From: Fragilaria radians
Lineage: Eukaryota; Bacillariophyta; Fragilariophyceae; Fragilariales; Fragilariaceae
Reading direction: 5' to 3'
Assembly (NCBI GenBank): GCA_900642245.1
Contig: CAAAJI010000071.1
Location: 75,253 to 139,252, forward strand
DNA: 64,000 nt
Within the stretch, counting starts at the first letter, position 1, and every line of letters begins with the position of its first letter. The translations under genes and the position numbers were made by a program. Under the pieces are notes generated by a model. The model was not told the origin of the DNA, did no database searches, and saw only the letters and a program-made list of their open reading frames with translations. Positions 1 to 11,830 of this stretch are shown here, piece after piece.

Positions 1-544
1 TGGCTTGGATGGTGATTTGAATTTGGTTGGTTTGGTGTTGTCATGACTCTAACTCTGAGTATTCCCTTTAATAATCTCAACCGGTTGAAGGACATACATT
101 AAATGAAAAATACCCGGAATTGATCGACAAATGGTTACGCGTACGATTCTTGTGTCTTTGAATCGAAGATACTCCGATAAATAAACCCATTCAAATGCAT
201 TTCAACGGCTCAATGATTTAAATAAATTGAACTTTTATGACAATGCGATATTTTTCAGGTATCTACTATTGGGATTTTGTCAAGCTGGAAGCATGCAAAG
301 GCATGAAAATTCTTGTGCTACTCAACTGTCGATACAGTCGTTCACCATACCGCATTAATACTAGTAAGTGAAGCAACAACCGAACACCGCATCAACACAC
401 AGGAATGACCGCAATGGAATCAGTCGGTGAGCAATCTCCATCGGATGCAATCTTGGATGAACATGAGGCAGGTTAAAAAAATGCGTGGGGACTTCTAGTT
501 TCCTTGGACTCGTGTGGTAATTCTAACTCCTTGTCGAAATTCCT
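1..544. other. Intergenic 5' edge, no supported gene
   Basis: AT-rich sequence before the costars gene. An ATG at 405 opens a short frame that stops at about 478. I tried to join it through the GT sites at 427 and 472 to the gene at 545, but no acceptor gives a matching phase. I see nothing else. Confidence 0.4.
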
Positions 545-1609
545 ATGCTTAAGAAACGATTAAACGATGAGATTCATCAACTATTGGTGGATATTCGTCG
601 TATCGGACCTACATATCCTTATCCATGTCCTAAAGTTCTCTTTGGTGAACTTTTTGTGGATGATCAAGTAGAACAGTACTATGAAGCACTTGTGGGGACT
701 CTCAAAAGTGCAAAGAAGCGTAACCTCATTCACTTTAACGGTCAAATGCTATTAAAAGGAGTTCATGATCATGTCGTCATAGCAGTATGTGAAGAAGGAG
801 GGAACCGAGACCATGAAGAAAAGAAAGAGGTGACTCCTCTACCTAGAAAACCGTTGCGTATTTGGACGCCACCACCGACTCCAAACCAATGTAAGGTAGT
901 AGCAGTACCAAGATCTACCTCGAACTCGACGTCTAGCGGTTTTACCCCCAGATTTTCATCGCAGCAAACTCCGGTTTCTGTCACACGAAGATGGACACCA
1001 CCTCCCAAGTCTCCTGTTCTTTCCACCTCAACTATGAAGCAGCCAACCTCTATTCCTGTTACTCCTGATTCGCATACAAAAACATGGAGGAATTCCATAA
1101 CGACATGGAGAGGAAATCATAGTATACCCGTTACACCGGATGTCAGTGTACCTTCTCAGTCCACAATCACAACAACAAATCCTACGTTCTCTTCAAATGT
1201 GGTGACGCCCTCGAATGAGAGGTATGGTGATCAAAGCACAATGGCAGGTTCTGTTGACCACATACCCCCATCGTCAGACGGAAAACAGTCTGACAAATAT
1301 TCTTTACGTTCTCATTCAGAACCTGATATGCTCTTTCGACCGTCACCTAGGTCTGTGCTATCAGCTGAAGTATCAAACCAAGTTCAAGATGAGGTACATG
1401 AATTGGTGATGGATTTGCGTCGATTAGGTGCTGGTAGTTTGTCTGTAAAATTTGGAACTCTTTTCGATGATGATATTGTGCAAAACAAGTATGAAGCACT
1501 TGTTGGAACGTTGAGAAGTGCTAAACGACAAGGTCTTATTCATTTCTCTGGACAAATGCTGTTGAAAGGGATGCATGATAATGTTGTTATATCAGTGTTG
1601 GAACAGTAA
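545..1609 (+). CDS. Double costars-domain protein (ABRA/STARS C-terminal family)
   Basis: This 354-residue protein carries two copies of the costars domain, at about residues 4-80 and 276-354. Both copies have the family core (E-[IV]-H-x-L-[LV], F-G-x-L-F-x-D-D, Y-E-A-L-V-G-T-L, G-Q-M-L-L-K-G). The domain is known from the actin-binding Rho-activating protein (ABRA/STARS) and the roughly 80-residue ABRACL/Costars proteins, which influence actin assembly. The 195 residues between the copies are rich in Pro, Ser and Thr with repeated 'WTPPP' and 'PVTP' motifs, so they are probably disordered and may be phosphorylated. The ATG at 545 lies just before the first domain, so the domain is complete. 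I infer a cytoplasmic actin-related role. The tandem arrangement is unusual because most costars proteins have one copy. Confidence 0.85.
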   Translation: MLKKRLNDEIHQLLVDIRRIGPTYPYPCPKVLFGELFVDDQVEQYYEALVGTLKSAKKRNLIHFNGQMLLKGVHDHVVIAVCEEGGNRDHEEKKEVTPLPRKPLRIWTPPPTPNQCKVVAVPRSTSNSTSSGFTPRFSSQQTPVSVTRRWTPPPKSPVLSTSTMKQPTSIPVTPDSHTKTWRNSITTWRGNHSIPVTPDVSVPSQSTITTTNPTFSSNVVTPSNERYGDQSTMAGSVDHIPPSSDGKQSDKYSLRSHSEPDMLFRPSPRSVLSAEVSNQVQDEVHELVMDLRRLGAGSLSVKFGTLFDDDIVQNKYEALVGTLRSAKRQGLIHFSGQMLLKGMHDNVVISVLEQ

Positions 1610-2375
1610 TGTTTGAATAGTAAATGATGTGATCATGGACGGGGGTACCCTCTTTTCTGGATAAACTTTCCAAAAGAGGGACGTATTGGGTAGAAACTTT
1701 ATGATATAAATGCGACTAAGTGTGCGATAAGGAATGCAGTAAATACTTAAGAACTTCACCATAGCATTCCTTATATTTCTGATGGCGAAACTAGTCATTC
1801 GGTAAAACAGACCCCATTGACAACGATGCCAAATGTTTTGCAACTGCAAAAGACTAAAGAATCTCTGCTTCTACAGAGAGATTAGATTCAGAGTACTGGT
1901 GATAGAAAATACATAACTAAGGATGACATGTGATGACATTGTTTTATTCCCTTATGTTAGGTTGTACTGAAAGTTGAAGTTCTAACATGATAATGTATGT
2001 TTCTAATGATTACGTCTTTTCAGTTTGAATGAATGGAATGACTTCCTTATATCACTTCATAATACCGAATAATTCATGTCAAAGGTAAAGGTACCAACAT
2101 ATCTGACCTATACATATCTCGCCAGGATTGCAATACTTTCGTTGAGATTTTGTCACCTCCTTGTAGTCTCCTCATTTTACTATAGGATTACTTTCATGGC
2201 CATGGCCAACAACAATTGGATGCGCTACCAATGAGGCGGCCAAAACTCTGTAACCAAATCTGTTACAAAAGAGAATAAAAGAAAAGATAGACATAACATT
2301 GATTGTGACATGGCTCTCAGCGATATCTTTACCGCAGTCAAGTTATGACAATAACTTTATCAATCTAAATTGTTG

Positions 2376-2650
2376 ATTCAGATCATCTAAATTGATAATT
2401 ACATAAAGTACAATGAACAATGCAGACAACAAGCAGGGGAAAAATGAGTTTGCTACGTTATAAATATGTACAGACATGAACTTGTACAAATAATGACATT
2501 AACTTCATTAAACTAAAACGTTAATCTCCAGATGATCTAAACTGATAATTTCATTGAATACTCTGAATAATTCAGAGAACAATTAAGGGAAACATGAGTT
2601 TGTTAAATTATGAAAATGCATAGAAATCAAAGGGTACAAATGTTATGAAG
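2376..2650. repeat. Two-unit tandem repeat, about 150 bp per unit
   Basis: The unit starting at 2376 (cagatcatctaaattgataa) returns at about 2529 as cagatgatctaaactgataa. The internal block 'gggaaa.atgagtttg' and a 'gtacaaat' tail are also shared. The copies have diverged and have no coding potential. Confidence 0.6.
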
Positions 2651-2721
2651 CAGAAATATTACCTAAGGATATCATAATCTATTTCGTAGAATATGGTCCA
2701 TATACATATATAGCACCAAGT

Positions 2722-2825
2722 CCTTGCTGATACAACACGTATGACTCAACAAATAGATAGATAAAGAAACTCAAAAAATAGGGGGGAAAATTAATACAAT
2801 GGATAAAATTTGGAAGTAATAAAAA
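2722..2825 (+). repeat. Dispersed direct repeat, copy 1
   Basis: The block gctgatacaacacgtatgac, followed by 'aaatagatagataaagaaactcaa' spread over about 100 bp, matches 10428-10530 in the same orientation with scattered changes. Function is unknown; it may be a fragment of a short interspersed or decayed element. Confidence 0.5.
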
Positions 2826-3389
2826 CGCCAATCCAAAAGGAAATTGGTTGTCTTACGATTAAACAGAGCTGAAAAAAAGGGATGGAAAAAGGTTTTATGA
2901 TTTTACTTGTACGATAGGCTTCTCTTCTAATGGAACTGGAAAAGGAAAATCCATGAGAAAAGGCTTCTCTGTCTTGGATGTATTAATAAGTTCATTTTCA
3001 AGAGATTCCACTTTGAGCAGAAAATTCTTATTAAACTCCCGATTTGTGAATGTACAATTTTAGAGCTGTACGATGAAATCTGATTTTGTTCCACTTTAAA
3101 GCGGAACCTTGCGTGTAAGCATGATTTTCTAGCTTTTTCGTGATGCAGTGTGAATAGCTTGCCAGTGTTCTCTCTACTCTATACCGTTTGATTCAACATC
3201 ATGACTTATTGTAGGGTTTGGCTTATCGCTGTACTCTTACGACACTTTTGAATCGAATAAAATTGAATGCTTTTGACACCTTTGAAGATGGACAGAACAT
3301 TGGAGATGACTTTCCAATTGATCATTACAAAGTTGATCATCAGGGATCAATTGAATGACGAACAAAGTGAAGTTAAAATCATCAACACA

Positions 3390-6030
3390 CATACGTTTTG
3401 AAAGAAACTTAAAGTTAGAAATGAATACAAAATGTGTGCGTTTTAAACTCTTAGTCTTTTAAGCCTTAGGCTACCCTTCTATCTTAATCGTATTTTAATC
3501 TTACAACCACCTCCTTATTTATCTGCTTCAATACTTTCCTTATTATTTTTGGTATTCTCAATTTTTCATAGATCATGACATTTCCTCAATTAAATCACAA
3601 TTAACAAACCCATTTTAAAGTTCAAGACATGCAGCAATTTGTTGAAAACACATGGACACTGGCCAATTAAAGCACATATTGCCACCAAAGTTCTTGCAGA
3701 AAAATGCTTGCAAAATAGTGATTTTTAGTTGTAAAGTGAATTGCTGCAAGTCAAATAAAATACAGATCAGACCCTGGCTAATGAGAATAAGGATAATCGT
3801 ATACTTACTCAATTGAATTGGTCTTTATCACAAAATAAGCAAACTTGGAATGAGTAAAATAAAAGATTCATGAATGGGTTGTGTCAGCCATTTAATCTGT
3901 GTTCTTGCAGTAACCCCAAGATTAACTCTTTTCCTTTTCAAGAAAAATAGAATCATTCAATGGCAAGACTTGATGATTGCTTCCAAAATTAAAAGAAATC
4001 TTTCTTCCAGGATATAACGCTTCAGAAAAATCCTAAATTCTCCAGAATAGAGCTTACACAGACCCATAATAAGTGATACATTTTTGTAGTAGTGGTCTGA
4101 TTCAAATTAAAAGAAAAGTTTAATCAGAATGACTAAAATCTGACAAAACAATTCATTCAAATAAACAATGAAGTTATATCATAATGTTGGATATAGCCAT
4201 GTAGTATGCCATAAATGCAGATGTATCATTGCTATATGTTTGAAAAAGATAAGATTGCACTTATTTGTCTTAGCCTTTAGGCTATTTTTGTTGATATCTT
4301 CAATCAATGAAAGCAATCATTTATGATCAAAGTATCTTTTGAGACAAACAGTTTTCCCTCCCTAATGTGAATTTCAACCTAATGTTGCATTTAACTATTA
4401 CTGAGTATCAAAGATCAGCTAATCTTTGAATCATTGAAATCTAATGGGCAGTGAAGTAAGTACTGAAGTTTACCATATCATTATCAATCCTAGTCTTTAT
4501 TCAGTGAGAACAATCAAACTATATGTTTCAGTGCCAATATCATTTGCTTGAAAATCAAGTATTCATTGTCAGCATGTAACATAGAGGTTGCAAAGAGAGC
4601 TCATTAATAATGAACTTTCAAACAAATTTCCAACTCCCAGGTTACAGAGTGTAGCATACATTCATCAATTTCACAACGGTTGGACTATCAATTTGACAGT
4701 TACAGAGAGCTTCAAGGTTGAAATTCAGTGCATGTCAAAACAATTGCAACACCTGCAATGACAAAATAGAACAAAATGCCAAAGTTGACATTCCAAACTT
4801 CACTATCCTTCTGTCTCATAGAAATTCCAAACCCAGCTACTATTTGGAGGTAGCTTTTCATATAGAAACTTTAATTCAAAAAGACGATAAGATCTGGTTG
4901 AAAAAAAGGATTTGTCATGAATTCCCAGCTTGCGCTTGAAGTACTTATGCCTAGGGAAACGTGGTGCTCTTTGGTATCTTAGTATTTGCATTCGCTGTGA
5001 GCTAGTTTGCTGCAAATGATCATAGCCCCATACAAAGTCTCCTGAATAGACATCACAGGGAATTACATCAGGATGTGTGTGAACCCAGTGTTCTGATGAA
5101 AATCTTGATGCTCCAACTTTCCAAGCACTTTTCATTGTCTTTTTCATTTGTGCCTTAACAGCATCTAATAGCTGCTCCATTTTATTTTCAAAGTCTTTTG
5201 GAGGTATGAGATTTACAATGTAGGAACAAGAAGCTCTCCACATGTTTCCTGGAGCATGCCAGTGTGGATACGGGGAAAACCTTGCAGAACACACATTACA
5301 TAATGATTGCTTATCATTTGTGCTGTGATTCTTTTGTAAAATGCATTCCTTTGATAGAACTGATCTTGTTAATAAGCGACGGTATAAGTTATTCTCTGCT
5401 GATGGGTGATAAGATCCTTTAGTGTGCATGTATATAACTTGCTCATTTTGGTGAAGTGCACAATAGTCAAATAAATTTTGCAATGTTATGTCTTCATCAC
5501 CTGTGGCAACACTTTTGATCACTTCACAGTGTCTTTTGGTGCACCTAGGATTGAAGAGATTGTTTCCAATAACAACAAACTTGATGGAAGCATTCTGCAG
5601 GTGATTGTTACTTGATAGTTCCTCAAGTTGTTCCTGTACTATGGACGTCGTCAAGTTCGTGTCGTTGCCAAAAAATACATTATAAAATATCGTGACAAGC
5701 GTGTCAGACCCTTGAGACAAAGCCAAGACGTTAACTTTGTTAACTACTTTTTGATCTGTAGACGACAGCCAGAAGTTGTTCAAGTAAACTGCAAAGATCG
5801 CAAAAGCAATGATAGCAACCTTTGATACTTGAACAGGATTAATCAAGACGGCTTTAAGGCTCGATTTCCGTTTAGGAATGTGTCTCATCACTTGATAACG
5901 GAGATTTGAATGAGCTAATGGGGTCGACTCTTAATGAATCGAGATACACCAATATTTTTACAAGACATAGCAGAGAGGAGGAATGTTTGATCGCAAAGAT
6001 GAAGATTCTATGGGTAGTTTCGTCTTTTAG
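3390..6030 (-). repeat. Inverted duplication, arm 1 (glycosyltransferase gene plus flanks)
   Basis: This arm matches 18300-20865 on the opposite strand. It covers a putative glycosyltransferase gene, about 1.4 kb of 3' flank and at least 100 bp of 5' flank. Within the coding part I compared long stretches by eye and saw two substitutions, whereas the 3' flank has many substitutions and indels. The outer boundaries are approximate. Confidence 0.85.
4803..5891 (-). CDS. Putative type II membrane glycosyltransferase, copy 1
   Basis: The product is 362 residues long. A short basic cytoplasmic start (residues 1-23) is followed by one hydrophobic segment (about 24-42) and a lumenal domain with many possible N-glycosylation sites, which is the layout of Golgi type II enzymes. 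The motifs HTKG (156-159) and G-N-M-W-R-A-S-C-S-Y-I (215-225) resemble the 'HTKG...GNFWWA..YI' pattern of a glycosyltransferase-like family found in bacteria, large algal viruses and algae. Eight or more Cys residues suggest disulfides. Donor and acceptor sugars cannot be told. I chose the first Met of a Met-Met start because it keeps the basic segment before the anchor. A second, nearly identical gene lies inverted at 18430-19394. Confidence 0.65.
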   Translation of the reverse strand: MMRHIPKRKSSLKAVLINPVQVSKVAIIAFAIFAVYLNNFWLSSTDQKVVNKVNVLALSQGSDTLVTIFYNVFFGNDTNLTTSIVQEQLEELSSNNHLQNASIKFVVIGNNLFNPRCTKRHCEVIKSVATGDEDITLQNLFDYCALHQNEQVIYMHTKGSYHPSAENNLYRRLLTRSVLSKECILQKNHSTNDKQSLCNVCSARFSPYPHWHAPGNMWRASCSYIVNLIPPKDFENKMEQLLDAVKAQMKKTMKSAWKVGASRFSSEHWVHTHPDVIPCDVYSGDFVWGYDHLQQTSSQRMQILRYQRAPRFPRHKYFKRKLGIHDKSFFSTRSYRLFELKFLYEKLPPNSSWVWNFYETEG

Positions 6031-6548
6031 AGTATTCGATTGTGAATTTATCACAGTACAAAGATTCCTAACGGCTTTTTCGCCAGCAACCTCAAATTTG
6101 AGGTAGTCAAATTTTATTGGCCTGCAAGCAACTAAGTTATATTGAATAATAGTGAAGCTTGTGAGAACTTTGATTGCTCCTGAGATTAATTTTCAATTGG
6201 AGTGTGTTGCTCAGTTTTAGTTTGGTCATTAAAATACAAGATGACTTATCCTGAGAATTTTGAAGGTTTCTGCTCTATATTGTGAAGAATTTGAATAAAT
6301 GATCTAAAGATCAACAGATTCTATGCTTTAATCCATTGGGGCGATATTTGGTCATTCATGTTTTTGAAGAAATGATTTTGATGTGAGATGTCAAGTTAGT
6401 AAACATTTTAACAAAGAACAGTATGTCTTTAAACAGATAAAATATAGATAACAAGCTCATTCCAAAAAGTACTAGCATACCAGCTTAACACTTTCTTGGG
6501 CATTTCAGGAAGATTGCGAAGCTTTCGTCATGTAAGCTTGAGGTAAGC
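6031..6548. other. Intergenic, no gene seen
   Basis: AT-rich spacer between the 5' end of the glycosyltransferase gene and the 3' end of the SET gene, both on the minus strand. No coding frame or repeat is supported. Confidence 0.4.
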
Positions 6549-8321
6549 TTATTGACCATATTGATTCATATCAGTGAGATTAGAGTTTAAGTTAGTTTCC
6601 TGCGAATTTCGTTTCCATGCTTCGGGAAACATGTCATCAGGTAACCCAATATAATGTCGGAAGGACCATGTTTGAACATGATCTCGAGTATAGTGGATGT
6701 CTTGGAAGAAGAATGCCCCTCGAGGTAGAGACCACAATACATCCCCTCTTTCCACAGTGGTCTTGTCGTGACCATCGTTCACAATCAAAATACACACCAA
6801 ATAACGAGGTTCACCCTTTAGTAAGTAGCGATCCAGGATCTCAACTTGAACAGCATGTTGCCCCTTTGACGACCGATGTCCTGAAAAGCTAATGTAATCT
6901 GAGTAAAGCCAAAGTGTAATATCGATTCCAAGTCCTCCTTCTGATGCAGTAGGGATGATACTATCAATGAGTTCATTTCGCTCGTATGCTGGCATATACT
7001 TGTCTGACCCAGGAGGAGGCTTCCAATTAGCAACATGATTATCCCATGCAGCTTGCCATTCATCACCATAATCAATCAATATTTCTTCCCCTTCCTCAAT
7101 ATCACGGATAGCAATGAAATCCAACATAAGGCCAGAGTGAGAGTACTTTTCTAATGCCCTCGGGTGCATATTCATCCATTCTGGATTCGTCATCATATTG
7201 GACCAAATGATTCTTGCATTTGCAAGCTTTTGGGAATGATTGATTAGATTTACAAGCAAGCCATAAGGGCTTAATAGGATATCTGAGTCGCGATGTCCGA
7301 AGCAATAATTTAGGAGAAGCTGTTGATGGATAGGAGCTGAGTCATTGCGATGAATCTTCACCTGCTCATCAGGGGGGAGAGGCGCGAACATGGTAAGGCG
7401 CTGCTTTTCAGAGATATGAATCAATGGCGCTGGTGCTACAAGTTCTCCCGATTGAATGAAACGAGTCGCAAATGCTCCACGACCGGCTTGAGGGATTTTG
7501 GATGGTCCGCCTCGAATGTTATCAGCGCACTTGCCATTTTCTTTCAGCCATTCCAAGCTCTGACGAGAGCGTTGTTCATGCAGGTAAGCACTACCTTTTT
7601 GAAAAATATTTGGTGTAAGATCCTCCAGATTAACTGGTAATGCGTTTGTTGCACGGAATCCCATGGATGTAATAACCTTCCATATATCTTCCTGAACTTT
7701 GTCAGGAAAATGTTTTAAAACAAGAGCTTTCAATCGATAATAGCCAAGCATAATCTTATCCGCTATTTTGTATGAATCGTGCAAAGGAAGCAATCCATAT
7801 TTTGACTCCCTCGTTGTGAAATAGTGGCTTCCATAGTCAAGGAACAATTCATCACCAGCGTGAATAAATCGTATTGCAACTGACGTGCGATCATAATATG
7901 GCGTAAATGCTCCAGCTCCTGGATCTTTACTACGATGCAATCCAGCGTTATCGCATCGCCCCGAAACATCGTCCACATTAACTAATCCTAAAATACAGTT
8001 TATGGCTGCTCCAATTCCAAAACTGGCCCCAGCAAGGTCCGAAGTCATTTCACTTTCAAACTTTATTTCAGAGTGTATGGAATCACCCCAAACGTATTCA
8101 TCCCATAGCCAAAAGAAATCCTCATAGTTATTGTTCCAATTGAGCTCAATAAGAGGAACGATCAAATCTCCCCATGTCACTCGATCGCCTTTGTTGAAAT
8201 CTTTTCCCGCAAAAAGGCCAAGCCCAGCACGGGGAATTGTCGACTTTGCAATGTAAACACCACATTCGGAGGAGACAGACGCAACCATAGCCCATAAAAG
8301 GGTACCGCTGATTAACATCAT
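6549..8321 (-). CDS. Secreted or ER-lumen protein with two SET-like domains
   Basis: The product is 590 residues. Residues 1-18 form a clear signal peptide. A first SET-like domain (about 20-166) starts with RAGLGLFAG and ends with ELFLDYG, but its central motif is degenerate (AINCILG where N-H-S/C is expected). A second domain (about 275-422) has GRGAF, LLVNLINHS (NHS at 361-363) and EEILIDYGDEW, close to a canonical SET core. The tail (about 440-575) has a Trp/Tyr/Phe-rich segment, including 'YTRDH', that I recognise from similar algal proteins. SET domains are protein-lysine methyltransferases, but a signal peptide argues against histones, so the substrate is unknown. The start is one of two adjacent Met codons before the hydrophobic core. 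Confidence 0.8.
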   Translation of the reverse strand: MMLISGTLLWAMVASVSSECGVYIAKSTIPRAGLGLFAGKDFNKGDRVTWGDLIVPLIELNWNNNYEDFFWLWDEYVWGDSIHSEIKFESEMTSDLAGASFGIGAAINCILGLVNVDDVSGRCDNAGLHRSKDPGAGAFTPYYDRTSVAIRFIHAGDELFLDYGSHYFTTRESKYGLLPLHDSYKIADKIMLGYYRLKALVLKHFPDKVQEDIWKVITSMGFRATNALPVNLEDLTPNIFQKGSAYLHEQRSRQSLEWLKENGKCADNIRGGPSKIPQAGRGAFATRFIQSGELVAPAPLIHISEKQRLTMFAPLPPDEQVKIHRNDSAPIHQQLLLNYCFGHRDSDILLSPYGLLVNLINHSQKLANARIIWSNMMTNPEWMNMHPRALEKYSHSGLMLDFIAIRDIEEGEEILIDYGDEWQAAWDNHVANWKPPPGSDKYMPAYERNELIDSIIPTASEGGLGIDITLWLYSDYISFSGHRSSKGQHAVQVEILDRYLLKGEPRYLVCILIVNDGHDKTTVERGDVLWSLPRGAFFFQDIHYTRDHVQTWSFRHYIGLPDDMFPEAWKRNSQETNLNSNLTDMNQYGQ

Positions 8322-10074
8322 GATGCTACCAAAACAGATGGAAGAATGAATTTAAATTTAAAATTGCCAATGCCTTTTCATGGCTACACGGCGATTTTTT
8401 TCACAAAGTCTGATAACGGTAGATTGAAACGAACAAGAATTCGGGGATGTCAATCCATACATTATATTGCGAGATACGACAATCTCGTTTTCGTGCGTGA
8501 AAAAAATGATTCTATTGCATTCAATCCAGAAAGGTGACTAGGACATATCATTGAAATAAATTTGCAATATAGAGGAGCGACATCTTCAGTATCCAGTAGA
8601 AAGAGGATCATGAACTGCATGGCAATGCCATGAAAATGTGTTTACCGAAAATCGATTTGACTCCATGATAGCGCTATTACAATCTTCAATCGAGTCAAGG
8701 CGATGGGCTGCGTTATCTTGCCAACACTTGACTGAAGTTCCGTCTGTTTGATCTCCTCTCGTTGAATACATTATTTCACGTGACAGCATGCAAAGGTGCG
8801 GAAAATTAACGGATTCCGTTAAGCGTTACATATATTCAAAATACGCATTCTACATATTCATAAATGACGCAAAGTTGCATTTTGGTTCCAGCCATGGTTT
8901 GACAAACGCATCTTCTGTTTCTTTCATCCCAATGAGGAAGCCCTCTATTGCCTTTCTGGCCCATAAAATCAAAGAATATTTCTGAATCTCCTCTTATTAT
9001 TTGAATTCGAATTTCTTCCTCTTCCCATAATTGTTCCAAGTCTGATCCGTTTCCCAGTAAAGTGCAGGCTGAAAGGTGACTTGATGTGATGATACATGCG
9101 GGAAAGGTTGTAAGTTCATTCAATCCTAACTGATTCGAGGATTCAGGTAGCTAATCTTAAATAATCTTGAATCTATAAACTTCTTTGTTTAATTTAAAAA
9201 CAGATAATAGTAGCGGAGACAGAGATATGCTTGTGAAGATACTTAATGCAAGATATAAACAATACATGGACTTCTATTCTTGAAGGAATAAACTTCACAT
9301 ACTGATAGGTAACATGTAAATATTACTCTTTAGTTAAGGAATGTCGCTCATGAAAGGAAAAGGAAAGAATTCAAAACAAGAATTTAGGATAAAGAGTTTG
9401 CTAGGATCAGAAGTGCTTCCAGATATTATGGGACTGGTAAGGTAGAGTAGATTATAAATTCATGGGAGACCTTAGTGCAGGGTGTGATAAAGTTTAGTAA
9501 ATTTACGATCATTACACTGGAACTACTAACATTTTTGAATCAAGTGGTGCTTCAGCAAGTACATTTGTTGTATGAGCTCTACGGTTAGATTAAACCTAGG
9601 TCAAAGTAAAATTGTAATCTAATTTAACCTTTACATCTTTTCAGTCTTGGTTAATTTTGAAACCTCTCTCAAGAGATGACCATGATTCTTCTCAAGCGAT
9701 CTGCCTGACTTCTCTTGAAGCTTGGATCTTGTTCCTAAGCTTCTTTTCCAACTACTTTGTCAAGTCTCTTCAACTTGCTAGTAAGGACAAGTTGGCAATC
9801 CATTAGGATAATTTAGTCTGGACCTTCAACTCTTTATGAATAAAGAGTTGGCTTCTAATTTAGATTATTGTTATTGCCTTCTTAGTTTAGATCCTGTTCT
9901 GGATTGTAAAAAGATACTTTCCATTTATAAGCAACACTTATGCATCGCTTAGTTTACCTGATTAAGCATTTATCATAGTTCAATTGTTGTAGATATACAT
10001 TATGATTGTTTACTTGTAACTATCTATATCTAGATGAGTTAATATAAGGACATCTTAGTCCTGCTACTATCTCC

Positions 10075-10214
10075 TATGCACTAGCGGTACAGGACGTCTC
10101 CTTACACCGGTGCACATACACATCTCATAGCTAGATATAATATTATTAAACTGTTATTGCTTACAACCTATTGTGTTTGTGATTTACTTCTTGATCCTAG
10201 TCAAGGTAGGTCAT
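10075..10214 (+). repeat. LTR-like fragment, copy A
   Basis: The segment from gcactagcggtacaggac to tagtcaaggtaggtca matches the reverse complement of 14695-14852, and both copies lose similarity just after '...caaggtaggtca', a possible CA-ending LTR terminus. There is no coding sequence next to it, so it may be a solo LTR or a non-autonomous element. Confidence 0.45.
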
Positions 10215-10427
10215 CTACAAGTATATCCGCATACACTTTGAAGAAACCGCGTACGCATAGAGTCTCATTCGCTTTAGAATACTTTTCCAAATTCCTTTGA
10301 GAGGCAGACACATATTGTGAATCATATTTCTAAAAAAAAGAAACCGGCATTTTGTCTGCTTAGGCGAACAGTTCACATCAAGAAGTACACGCTAAAGGTG
10401 CATATTTTTATATGTATCTATATATAT

Positions 10428-10530
10428 AAGCTGATACAACATACATGTCTCAGCAAATAGATAAAGAAAGAAACTCAAGAGAAATACAGTATACTGTTAC
10501 AGTTGATAAAATTTGGATGTAGTGAAGAAC
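10428..10530 (+). repeat. Dispersed direct repeat, copy 2
   Basis: This is the partner of 2722-2825: gctgatacaacatacatgtc is followed by 'aaatagataaagaaagaaactcaa' and 'gataaaatttgga' in the same order. The two copies are 7.7 kb apart in the same orientation. Confidence 0.5.
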
Positions 10531-11830
10531 GTTTTGTTCAAAATCGTAACAGTTCAAAAGACAAATGACTGTCTTTTGATGTAGATAATCTTTTAAATTT
10601 ATCTAATGCTTGGTTAATTCACTTTGAAAATATTCATCCAAATTTAATACCCTCTAGGGTTGTGAAGTATAGAATTCTTTCTCCCAAGATTGTAGTTCAC
10701 AAATGATTCTTAAGTTTTTCGTTTTATTTGGATCGTTCAATTTTTTAGAATTCAGTTAGGCCTTGATAAACTCCTGTGTATTCTTGCGGTGACAAGTATG
10801 CGTTCTGAAATTTTGGACTTGCAGGGAAGGCTATTTCTCTTCTCCTCTAACAAGCAAAATTCAGAGTATGCCTTCTTTCTTGATCCAAATTGGCCTGAAG
10901 AATTGTGGGACATTCTAGGATTCTTTACACATTTCCACGATTGAAATTGATTCTCTTTCTATGGCTGTTTTACCTACACTGGTCAATGGTCTAATTTGCG
11001 AGAATCAAATGCTAAGCATGTTTCGTTCTACAAAAATAATGAATCCTCTGTGTGCAAATTAAGCAATTTTCTAAAATCATTGAAGGCTATACCAAATCTT
11101 CGAGCCTATATTCCTTTAAACGTATTAAAACGCTGTGTGGTGACGTGGAGGGAATATGAATTTGATTTTCATTGGTATGAGCTCAGGTACAGGGGCTAGT
11201 ATATCCTGTAAAAGCACATGTTCCTATAGGAGTTAGCCATGCCACTCAATAGGTGTGGTTCTCCCCTAGCGGTAGGCTATTTAGTCCTTTAAATTGCATC
11301 TGATTTGTTGCTTCCTGGATGTATACCGCTGCTGGTAATCCAATATTCAACGCATGCATTCTATCGTTGAAGAATTTGTGTTTTGGCATGCTTCAGACGC
11401 TATGGTAAGGATAACATCTAACTTAATTCTGTAATCCTTAAAGTCGTTTTACTTGCGACCCAGAATGCATGAAGCTATATCATAATGAAATCTAAATTAT
11501 GAATAAGTTTCATTCATGTTTCCAGAGTACATCTAGTGCAAAGTGTTTCCCCATTATTGTTTGGAGGAAATGAATTGTGCAAATTTTCTGGACTGGAAAT
11601 CTGATGCAAATTATTTCGTTAAACTCTTTTAAGAGTTGATAAGCTAGGTTTTCCATTTCTCCGGGTTGTAAGCCTCCTTCAGACAATGTCTACAAGCATA
11701 TGGTGTGGCATACGTTTAGGCCCCGTGTAGATCCTTGCATGAAACGGTTTAAACTTGGGGTCCATGAGTCCCCAGAGTTAGCTCATTATACTTGTGTAGT
11801 AACTGCAAAGCATTACTTCTCTTCCTCTCA

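Larger units (their letters stand above)
1610..4802. other. Long AT-rich intergenic region with repeats
   Basis: No frame here looks like a gene. It holds a two-unit tandem repeat (2376-2650), one copy of a dispersed repeat (2722-2825), and, from about 3390 onward, the 3' flank of the glycosyltransferase gene, which is shared in inverted orientation with 19395-20865. The short frames at 3615-3812 and 4718-4939 lie in this repeated flank and look non-coding. Confidence 0.5.

Noticed and set aside
769..1098. 109-codon minus-strand frame inside the costars gene
   Set aside because: It lies opposite the Pro/Ser/Thr-rich linker and has no motif.
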